A stretch of 64,000 bases of DNA from Agapetus fuscipes (taxonomy: Eukaryota; Arthropoda; Insecta; Trichoptera; Glossosomatidae), in assembly GCA_951799405.1 (NCBI GenBank), contig OX637343.1, positions 9,030,524-9,094,523 on the forward strand, written 5' to 3'. A program made the translations under genes and the position numbers. Positions 22,001 to 28,939 of this stretch are shown one piece after another (the stretch's first letter is position 1; each line of letters opens with the position of its first letter). The notes beneath the pieces were generated by a model that was not told the origin of the DNA, made no database searches, and saw nothing but the letters and a program-made list of their open reading frames with translations.

Positions 22001-23898
22001 TTAAACATGCCGCATGTGGACTTACAATATAAAAAAAAAAAAAAATCAAATGAACATAAGCCCTGCAACTTTTGCCGACCTTCCCTGAAACAGGGGTGAC
22101 ATTGGCAAAGTGAACCTTGCTTTTAATTAATTCGTTGTAGTTTTCTGTTATTCAGCTGTCTGTGGACCATATCTTATATTAAATGTGACCGAAATGTCGT
22201 TGCTCGAAAATTCGTGTGGACGGACTGTCGTGTGACCGAATTGTCAGTGACCTATGTGTCTGTAGGCGAGTTGTGTGTATCCGAAATGTTGACCGAAAAG
22301 TCGTATTGATTTGTCGTGAAGCTGTGTGATGTTTACCCGCCGATATAAGCTCAAATGTCGAAAGAAACATTCCGACTCTATTATCTTATGCACTATCTGT
22401 AGTCTATTTATATTTTAAAATATGTTTTATCTTGATAATATGATAAACATGTTATGAAATGTGTTTTCAATCACATAAAATACATTTGCAGTAGAAACTT
22501 AAGTATATTCTATCTCTCTGGTCTAATGATAAACGCTAAGGACTCTGGAGTGTTGTGATGGAGCCATGTTTCATCCATTGTCACAAATCGACACAAAAAT
22601 TTGGCTTTATTTCTGTTAAACAACTTCAAACATTGCTCCGAATCATCTACTCGTTTTTGGTTTAAATCCCTGAGGAGCACACAAAAATCCAATTTTGTAA
22701 ATGTGCAATTCGCTAGGTTAAAAAAACATCATCTGCCTTTACCAAAATTTATGTTGCAAAAATTCATTCAGCCTTACTCGCTTTTCACATGAGAACCATT
22801 CTATCTGGATTGTGTATAGGTTTTCTATGGATTACCGGACAAATTTTGTGAAAGCTTTCGTACATTCCCATACAGTATACACTATTAAACTTTTGACCCG
22901 GTAATTGTAATAATCACATAACAGGCAATATTCAAAGCGCGTTTTGTGATAGATCACTGCAAGGGTACTATTCAAATGTAACATCTCCGGAACAAACATG
23001 TATGCAATCCCGACCTAAACGCACTTGCACTCTCTACGGCTCTAAGCTCATGGGGTAGGGCATTCCGCAGCACAGGACCAGCATGCAAAATGCAAGATCC
23101 AAATACTTTGCTTTATTACATCGTTTTGGAACAATTAATTTATTCCCTGCTGAGTCCATCACACAAAGTTCTGAAATATATCGCGGGGCAACACCCTGTA
23201 ATCCATAGACCAGGGGTGTCCAACATAATATGGTGGAGGGCCAGGTTTAATATTTTTGTAATCGTGGCGGGCTAAAAGAAAGAAATGCTCAATTTCGCCC
23301 CCCCTGTCGACAGTGTTTTTGAAGATGGGTTTTGCCGTTTCTAGCACCCCCCCGTGTAGACGTTTTTTACATGTACAAATATCTACAATGTAAAAAAATG
23401 TAGGTACCTACTTACATAAAACATATACCTACAAATGTAGATGTTATTTATAGTCAGAAGATTATATTTTAATCAATTACTTAATGATGACAGATTTTTT
23501 GTTACTATTCGCGCAATATCTATTGATGTCGTCGCGGGCCGGATGAAGAACTTATGCAGGGAACATCGCGGCTCGCGGGCCGTTATTTGGACAGGCCTGC
23601 CATAGACAAACCAAATACAATCCGGGTAAAATGCGTTCTCGTATGAAAAGGCTGTTACAGCAACTGCGTCTTGCTTGCAAAATTGATATTGAGTAGCAAC
23701 GGACAAGTAGATACGAAAAAGGTTCGATTCGCGGCGAACCACAAAATAAGTTTCAAGTTTCAGCATTCATCGGCCTTATCCAAAGACCGGTCACCATGGG
23801 TGGACCCAACCAACTTCAGGAAATTTTAGAAGAAAAAGACTCTTACCGGCTGCCGATGAGATGGCCATGAGACCGCAAAGTATCAAAATCACCTTCAT
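15842..23898 (-). CDS. gene A: secreted JHBP/group-7-allergen-like (TULIP) protein, 6 coding exons
   Basis: Predicted 249-residue secreted protein. Coding exons: 23898-23847, 20798-20639, 20055-19925, 17628-17568, 16911-16803, 16078-15842 (52, 160, 131, 61, 109, 237 nt). All have AG/GT borders and continuous phase (1,2,1,2,0). Residues 1-17 are a signal peptide (MKVILILCGLMAISSAA). Then comes an amphipathic start (RAYETELRALLEKVRDKMD), a PPLDP proline motif, strands of alternating hydrophobics, and a helical C-terminus rich in Ile/Val ending ITGGGG...TLFDF. Layout and length fit insect TULIP lipid carriers (JHBP/takeout/group-7 allergen); the N-terminal cysteine pair of classical takeout is absent, so I favour group-7-like. 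The ligand is unknown. Its neighbour at 28.7-33.3 kb is a tandem paralogue. Introns are packed with transposons, including a mariner and an R1-like LINE. Confidence 0.8.
16110..16800. other. intron of gene A, unclassified
   Basis: A 101-codon minus frame at 16218-16523 shows no family resemblance. 16560-16720 is GC-richer with GAAGCAGCAGTTGAAGCC and no clear identity. Confidence 0.3.
16803..16911 (-). CDS. gene A exon 6
   Basis: Residues ~135-171, VRNFNTGIKGNATITIRNGF then ECAVSIEKME. Strand-rich, aligned with the KNMVIKGSFVLKEKADKF exon of gene B. Acceptor TTTTCAG, donor GTAAAG. Confidence 0.82.
17028..17365 (-). mobile_element. SINE1 copy interrupted by ~230 bp
   Basis: Tail end (AATCTAAGTTGCAAAGG) and head part (GTAAGCAGACACGTATAA) are separated by AT-rich DNA that contains a TTCTATAGCGCCGTC / GGGCGCTTTACAAA pair. 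Confidence 0.6.
17568..17628 (-). CDS. gene A exon 5
   Basis: Residues ~115-135, DHYKLDGEVSGIKLFGEGSA, parallel to DRYTLSGYVFEETEVYGDG of gene B. Too short to stand out as an open frame. Acceptor TTGTAG, donor GTGAGT. The mariner element starts only 48 bp upstream. Confidence 0.8.
17676..18966 (-). mobile_element. mariner element, 1,291 bp, broken transposase
   Basis: Ends TTAGGTCTTTACAT...AATTGGCGTTTTG and its complement, each flanked by TA (17674-17675, 18967-18968). Length is right for mariner. Minus-strand transposase pieces: LLNRHIYEGILNRIITCDEK at 18242-18424 and, in another frame, 17847-18302 with LLFHDNARPHTAQQ and PYPPDLVPTDYYFF, which give the catalytic D,D(34)D residues. Frameshifts and missing N-terminal frame make it inactive. 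Confidence 0.9.
18967..19605 (-). mobile_element. R1-clade LINE reverse transcriptase fragment
   Basis: Minus-strand frame with RGCPQGSVLGPLLWNILFDD, AYADDALLTVEGKSRFEIE and KLVFAPHKTEAILLKG: RT blocks with the YADD active site in R1/TRAS/SART style. Cut off at the mariner end on its 3' side and at a SINE1 tail on its 5' side. Confidence 0.82.
19592..19648 (+). mobile_element. SINE1 3' end fragment
   Basis: ATATCTTTGCAACTTAGATT and tail only, joined directly to the R1-like LINE fragment. Confidence 0.6.
19665..19750 (+). mobile_element. half of fold-back MITE (family of 31617)
   Basis: GTGAGATCTACCGACGGCCG and GAGACTTCCACCCC match one arm of the palindrome at 31617-31825. Confidence 0.6.
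19925..20055 (-). CDS. gene A exon 4
   Basis: Residues ~71-115, MNVDFKNILGKNLSGFVVN followed by LRLRLDFDVTVPLLNL: alternating beta-strand pattern. 131 nt, exactly the length of its gene B counterpart. Acceptor TTTCAG, donor GTAATG. Confidence 0.85.
20639..20798 (-). CDS. gene A exon 3
   Basis: Residues ~18-71, containing RAYETELRALLEKVRDKMD and a NVPPLDPFHADEVVYNFD stretch. Length (160 nt) and phases are the same as the second coding exon of gene B. Acceptor TTTCCAG, donor GTAAGTG. Confidence 0.85.
20985..21217 (-). mobile_element. SINE3 (tRNA-derived) copy
   Basis: Contains GTCGTCGCTACAAAGCGCC, ACCGGTCATTGGTAAAGG and TTTTGTGCTCCGCCGGGATC; tRNA head at the right with the Ala/Thr-like GGACTCGTAAATGGAAGG string on the minus strand. 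Confidence 0.75.
21218..21712 (+). mobile_element. SINE1 copy (young subfamily) split by a MITE
   Basis: Matches the 10933 copy with only about five differences. The element at 21437-21685 sits within its TGCTTACATATCC segment. Confidence 0.85.
21437..21685. mobile_element. TA-flanked MITE, 249 bp, inside SINE1
   Basis: Inverted ends TCGCACGTTTAATAATAAAG and complement, flanked by TA. The uninterrupted SINE1 copy at 10.9 kb shows the empty site. Confidence 0.82.
21735..21845 (-). mobile_element. SINE2 3' part
   Basis: TGGTGTAACTTCCTGCC, TTCCCGAGAGGGTCG and TATTTATTTTTACGGGTAA, the tail half of SINE2. Confidence 0.65.
21908..22117 (-). mobile_element. SINE1 copy, head truncated
   Basis: AATCTAAGTTGCGAAGAT through to GGCAAAGTGAACC. 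Confidence 0.8.
22186..22345. repeat. degenerate ~17-bp repeat (GACCGAAATGTCGTG-like)
   Basis: About eight loosely spaced units of GACCGAAWTGTC / GTGTGACCGAATTGTC. A second block of the same motif is at 27030-27155. Confidence 0.55.
22515..22700 (-). mobile_element. mariner transposase fragment (second family)
   Basis: Minus frame with DLNQKRVDDSEQCLKLFNRN and RFVTMDETWLHHNTPES, which includes the first catalytic Asp (MDETW). Truncated both sides. Confidence 0.75.
22800..22910. mobile_element. partial copy of 7834-type MITE
   Basis: TTTCTATGGATTACCGGAC and GACCCGGTAAT arms recognisable. Confidence 0.5.
23211..23599. mobile_element. hAT-like MITE, 389 bp, 8-bp TSD
   Basis: Ends CAGGGGTGTCCAACATAA / TTATTTGGACAGGCCTG, flanked by exact CCATAGAC (23203-23210, 23600-23607). 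It lies within a copy of the 7834-type MITE, whose CCATAGAC it duplicated. Confidence 0.87.
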
Positions 23899-23903
23899 GT
23901 TTG
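23847..23903 (-). CDS. gene A exon 2: start codon and signal peptide
   Basis: ATG at 23898-23896, five bases after a TTTCAG acceptor. Encodes MKVILILCGLMAISSAA and splits a Val codon at donor GTAAGAG. The hydrophobic core and the Ser-Ala-Ala end are typical of a cleaved signal peptide. Confidence 0.82.
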
Positions 23904-23967
23904 CTGAAATGACAAAAAAACATCGTTTATTATTTTTTTTAGTGTTGATCTGTTAACACAGTGAAAG

Positions 23968-24332
23968 TCCATTTTTTTAAATATTAAAAAAATTGAAATG
24001 GTAAAACATGATTTTAATTCACTTTATAATTTTTGTTTTTTAACGAACACATTTTATTTTATTAAAAATTTTAATTTCATTATTCCTAACAATAATGCAT
24101 TTTTGAATCTTACATTTGTGTTTAAATTTTTTTATCTACTCGTATGAATATTGTTTTTGTTTTGAAAAAAAAAAATGTTTTGAAAATTATTTTATAAAAA
24201 TATATTTGTAACCATTCTGCTCCTGAAGATGCCTCATTAGGCGAAAATGTTCGACTAAAAACAAAAAGAATAAAGTGAATTAAAACCATGTTTTACCATT
24301 TCAATTTTTTAAATATTTAAAAAAAATATCGC
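23968..24332. mobile_element. fold-back element with GAAAACG motif
   Basis: Arms of ~56 bp: GAAATGGTAAAACATGATTT... and ...AAACCATGTTTTACCATTTC. The stem-loop CTGAAGATGCC...GGCGAAAATG lies at 24221-24252 in the interior. Confidence 0.75.
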
Positions 24333-24349
24333 TTATATTGAGGGATAAT

Positions 24350-24488
24350 CTACAATCTAAGTTGCAAAGATGTATTGGCATTTAAGGCTCATACTTAATG
24401 CATGCCCACAAGCAGGCACGTGCAAGTTCGCGCTTACACATGATGTGTGTGTGCGCATACAAAATAAACCAAATCTCGCATGAAGTTA
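24350..24488 (-). mobile_element. SINE1 3' half
   Basis: AATCTAAGTTGCAAAGATG to ACAAGCAGGCACGTGC; head missing. Confidence 0.7.
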
Positions 24489-24489
24489 C

Positions 24490-25160
24490 AAGAAGTGGCT
24501 AGATACAAAGTTGTTAAGCGCCATTGAGGGGATTTTTACAGGATGACGCTTAAAAAAATGTCCCATAAGAAAAAAAATAAAATGTAGAGGACTGAAAGTG
24601 ACAGAAAACATGTTGATTATAAATTTCAGTTGTGTCATGTACCTACTTTTGATCAAGCTATGACTTATGAGGAATGACAAATTCCGCCCTCTCCATCTCG
24701 ACGGTTAGACATAAAAAAAATCGTAAAGCATTGTAAAACCACATTAGTAGGAATGCCAATAAATGCCTTTATTTTTTTTCATTTCAGAGCTGTTTTGATT
24801 TTAACGATATGAAAACAAATAAAAGAGTTATTCCATTTTTCTGCAATCTCAAACTTGAAACTGCTCTCCTGAACAATTTAGTTAATGTCGCTTATGCCCT
24901 ACTGCCTTTTAGCAGTCGATCTTATCATACAGAGAAAGGTTGAGGAGCAAGAATGTAAGGAAGCCGAAGGACTGGAAACTTGCAACAATGGTTTGACAAA
25001 AAAGGTTTTTTGAAAGGTCTGTAGACTAGTGGGTAACAGAACGGACTCGTTTTCACCAAATAAATCATCTATGTAGATATTATTGTTATGATTTTATTTG
25101 GGTTCTTTTAATCAAACTGCAATTCATTTATTTTTCATGATATATTTTATATATGTAATG
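24490..25160. other. gene A first intron, nothing further recognised
   Basis: AT-rich; a SINE3 trace (GGTCTGTAGACTAGTGGG...CACCAAATAAATCATC) at 25013-25080 only. Confidence 0.4.
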
Positions 25161-25169
25161 TCGGCTTAC

Positions 25170-25230
25170 ATTGATCACTTTTCTAGCTCTCAGCTTATCG
25201 ACTTCACTGCTCAATGTTTCAATCGACTCT
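25170..25230 (-). other. gene A 5' noncoding exon
   Basis: The donor AAT|GTAAGC ends at 25170. The start is placed at the A of a CA initiator, 31 nt below the TATA box at 25254-25261. It splices to 23903. No long open frame. The arrangement is the same as for gene B. Confidence 0.6.
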
Positions 25231-25253
25231 GCTCTCTGTATCATTGCGGCTCG

Positions 25254-25261
25254 TTTATATA
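25254..25261 (-). promoter_or_regulatory. TATA box of gene A
   Basis: TATATAAA on the minus strand, 31 nt upstream of the proposed start base at 25230, and followed by a short exon with a good donor. Confidence 0.6.
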
Positions 25262-25618
25262 GGTGCGAAAGGGACGATTCTTGCTTGTTCTAGATTATTC
25301 TATAGTGGATTGTACCAGACACCTCTCCACTGTTCAATATTATTTCAGTTATGTATACCAACAAACTACGTGCCAAGGCACATGCACACGCACAAACTCA
25401 CAGTAGACTATGCTAGAGGCGGACACACACACTCAAGTAAGCCACGAACTCATACGTTCCTAGCATTATTATTGTCAAAAACATAAAAGGCCTATTTGAA
25501 GCCGCAGTATCATCAAGTAAGAAGAGCAATGATGGGGAGAAGGAATATGAAGAAGAGGCGCCATATCTTGTCTTTACTCTGTAGAGTTAAACTAATGTTT
25601 ACCCTGTGGAAATATCTA

Positions 25619-25865
25619 AATCTTAATCTAAATCTAAGTTGCAAAGATATGCATCATTTGAGATTCATATTAAATGCATTCCCACAAGCAGACACGCATA
25701 ATTTCACACATGCCGCATGTGGACCTACAATATAAAAAACCCAATCTCAAATGAACATAAGCCCTGCAACTCTTGCCGACCTTCCCTGAAACGGGGGTGA
25801 AATTGGCAAAGTGAACCATTTTTTACAGTATGGGTGGTCAGCCTCATATCAACCTATAAATCAAG
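25619..25865 (-). mobile_element. SINE1 copy
   Basis: Full-length; AATCTAAATCTAAG tail and ATGGGTGGTCAGCCTCATA head. Confidence 0.82.
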
Positions 25866-26429
25866 GAAAATATCGTAAAATTAAATTTAACAATTTTATA
25901 TTTTGCTACTTACATAATCAACAAATAAACACGATGTCAGCCAATGTATGTGAAATAATGAACTAATTTTTTTTACATTAAAAATTTTAATTTTATTGTC
26001 TTGTAATAAATTTTGATAACACATACATTTATTATGATTATTTGCTGATAAAATATGATACCAATCTTTGACTTGAGAATTTATATTTGAAATCAGATTG
26101 TTTAAATTTACACTCAAGTCTTTATAATCTTATCTTTAATTAATCTAAGTTGCTGTCGTAAATAAATATATAAATAATATCGATACCTTACGCAAAACTA
26201 AATAAGTGAAATATAAAGTAAGCACGGGTCTCTCAGACAAATGCACCTTTTTCTATTTTCCACTAGAGAAAACACTAAACAAGTGTGGCAATCCTGTAGC
26301 TTAGATGTTTGTCATGAGCACTTCCTTATAATTAGTTCACTTACTATGAGAAGTTAAAGCAAATTAAATGTTTTATGCACGATTTCTCAAATCAGTGAAT
26401 CAGTACTCAGTTTTCATCACGAAACAGCA

Positions 26430-26755
26430 ATGCAACTGCAACTAAGCTACTCATAGAGCGTTACTTCTTGCCGCGATAAGTTCGAAGAAGTTATATGTGG
26501 CGAGTGGCATAAATTTATTTTTACAGGTAAAGAGGCCGGCCACATGCCAACCCCTTCAGTTAAATGGAGGTGTCCCAGCTTCCGAGTGTGCTGGTACTTC
26601 ATTTCTTGTTTAGTCTAAGTAAACCTTCCCGGTATTTTATTTCCGGTTAGAAATAAGCACCGAAACGGGAAATGATTTCTCGCACCCTCGGTGGGTATCA
26701 AACCCTTGCTCTCGGAAAGGAATGCAAGCAGTCTACCAACTGAGCCATCATAATT
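26430..26755 (-). mobile_element. SINE2 copy
   Basis: Near full length; minus-strand head with a mutated B box (GGTTTGATACCC). Confidence 0.75.
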
Positions 26756-27029
26756 TTCATTAAAACATAATTTTCGAAAAAAAACAGCTTTTGATTCTAT
26801 ACGACTCTTCTTGAGATAAGACTATTAACTAAGTATTTAGCTACGTTAGATGTTAGATAAGAAATGTATTTGTTTCACCTGTTGAGAGCTTAGTACCTTG
26901 CAGCACCTGGCGTGTCTTTTTCGTGACAGTGTGAAGACCAGAGCTTTTGCTTTCTGAACTGGATGCTTCAGTTTGAGTCTCAACATTTTTCTCGCTCTTA
27001 TTAATTCTGTTCTACATTAAAATCTGCGT

Positions 27030-27155
27030 CCCGACAAATCGGTCCAAGATAAATCGTCCACAGGCATCGTTGACCGAAAAGTCGTGTGACTGATTTGTCC
27101 ATGGCCGAGCTGTCTGTGAACGGCTTGTCTGTGACCGATTTGTCGTGGAACCATA
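27030..27155. repeat. second block of the GACCGATTTGTC repeat
   Basis: Units such as GTCTGTGACCGATTTGTCGTG and GACCGAAAAGTCGTGTGAC, spacing 14-18 bp. Confidence 0.55.
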
Positions 27156-27303
27156 ACCATCACATGCCATAACTTTATACAGCCATCGTGTTCTAGGGTT
27201 TTCCACAGCCCTGCGCCCCTTTAGGTTTGTCAGAGTTACTACAACTAGTTTTTCAGTCTCTGAAAAAAAGTATGAGGCATAAATAACTGACAAGGAGTGC
27301 CGT

Positions 27304-27544
27304 CAGGCCCGGATTAAGGGCGGTTCGAGCGGCGCGGCCAAACCAGGGCCCCCGCGTCCTAGGGGCCCCCAAAACGTTTTATAAAATTATTCTTAAATAA
27401 TTTAGAATACCTTCTTTCATCTCGCTGTCTATACTCGTTTTTATGGTAGGCGAGGATAATGGGGTGGGAGAAGAGGAGAAGGGAGTTGGGGTCTCTCATG
27501 ACTTTCCCCGCACCAGGGCCCCCAGTGGTCTTAATCCGGGCCTG
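27304..27544. mobile_element. hAT-like MITE, 241 bp, 8-bp TSD
   Basis: Ends CAGGCCCGGATTAAG / CTTAATCCGGGCCTG with AGTGCCGT on both sides (27296-27303, 27545-27552). Subterminal GGGCCCCC boxes at each end. Confidence 0.9.
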
Positions 27545-27594
27545 AGTGCCGTCGTCTATTCCATACATTTTTTAATTACCTGTTATGTTCTTTG

Positions 27595-27695
27595 ACTTAT
27601 ATGTTGGAATGAGGGGACCACCCATGCTGTAAAAAATGGTTCACTTTGCCAATGTCACCCCTGTGTCAGGGAAGGTCGGCAAAAGTTGTAGGGTT
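27595..27695 (+). mobile_element. SINE1 5' half
   Basis: GACCACCCATGCTGTAAAAA to AGGGAAGGTCGGCAAAAG, truncated. Confidence 0.7.
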
Positions 27696-27969
27696 TCGCA
27701 TACCATCTTATTCATTGGTGACACCATCACGCCACGAGATCCGAAGCATTTTTTTAAATATTCTTTAAGAAAAATGTTTAATTTTGCATTTTGCAAAGGT
27801 TTTTAGTTGTAGGAAAACAAACATTATTCTTGACGCTCCGTAGACGTCGTAGCCAGCTTCTTCAGGAGGAGAATGAAATGACAAAAGGAGTAAAAGTTCT
27901 AAAAATAATCACAAGCAGGTAAATGTGAGATTACATCCGCAATGTACTAAACCATATACAAAATGCAGG

Positions 27970-28215
27970 TCCGGTCGAGTTCAGTTGGTAGTGCTTGCAT
28001 TCCATGCAGACAGCCGGGTGCGAATCCCACCGAGGGTGTCAGAAATGATTTCCCGTTACCCGTTTTTTAAGGTTTTCTCAGCCTTCACAAGAAATGCCCC
28101 CTTGGGAGCTGGGAAACTCTCACTTCAACTAAAGTGGTTTGCGTAAGGCCGGCTCCCTTACCTGTAAAAATAAATAGGTTCCACTCGTGTAGTATACGTG
28201 TAGCTTAGTTGCGAG
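27970..28215 (+). mobile_element. SINE2 copy
   Basis: Head has AGTTCAGTTGGTAGTGC (A-box type) and GGGTGCGAATCCC (B box); body and GTGTAGCTTAGTTGCG tail intact. Confidence 0.82.
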
Positions 28216-28284
28216 TTTCGTTGCACACAAAGAAAAAAAAGCAGTCTTAATTAAAATAATGAGCACTTGACAATTATATTATTT

Positions 28285-28570
28285 TTTTTTTTATTTTTTT
28301 TTTAAAACTGAACAATTTTAAAACTTAATTTTAATCGGATATTTAACGAACCGCTTGGAGAGAACTTACATTATTCTCTACGTTTCGTCAGCGACGTAGC
28401 CGACGTCTTCAGGAGAACATCTTCTCTGTACGGCGACTGAGGATGAACATTTTGCGGCTACGTCGCTGACGAAACGTGGAGAATAATGTAAGCTCTCTCC
28501 AAACGGTTCGTTAAATATCCGATTAAAATTAAGTTTTAAAATTGTTCAGTTTTAAAAAAAAATATATATA
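28285..28570. mobile_element. long palindrome with two GAAACG motifs
   Basis: Arms of about 115 bp (AATCGGATATTTAACGAACC ... GGTTCGTTAAATATCCGATT), each with CTACGTTTCGTCAGCGACG or its complement, around a ~40-bp centre. Confidence 0.82.
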
Positions 28571-28641
28571 TATATTGTCAAAATGTCAAACGACCGTAAT
28601 TCTAACTTAAACCTAACTAATGACCACTTCTTTGGCAAGTT

Positions 28642-28647
28642 TTTATT
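28642..28647 (-). terminator. poly(A) signal of gene B
   Basis: AATAAA on the minus strand about 75 nt past the stop codon. Confidence 0.55.
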
Positions 28648-28720
28648 TCATGAAATAGGCACAAGTACATTTTTGTACAAGATATTGGTTTCAGGAAAAT
28701 GTTAATGATATGGTTCAGAG

Positions 28721-28939
28721 TTAGGCCTTGGGCAGAGGAACCACGCCATGCAGCAGGTCATAGAAGTCCTGCACGGTGAGCGTGCCCAGGTAGGCGTCGC
28801 TGAACTCCTTGGCGAAGTTGCCCACGATGCTGGAAATGAGCTCCTTCTCGTCCTGCACCAGCTGCGGCACCACGGACTCTATAAGCTGGTTCGCCTGGTC
28901 TCCGGTATCTCCGCCGCCCTGCAGGTTCTGGATGTCGGT
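28721..28939 (-). CDS. gene B terminal coding exon
   Basis: TDIQNLQGGGDTGDQANQLI, helical repeats (VVPQLVQDEKELISSIVG) and the end DFYDLLHGVVPLPKA, stop TAA at 28723-28721. Acceptor TTTCAG. Confidence 0.87.
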   Translation of the reverse strand, partial: TDIQNLQGGGDTGDQANQLIESVVPQLVQDEKELISSIVGNFAKEFSDAYLGTLTVQDFYDLLHGVVPLPKA

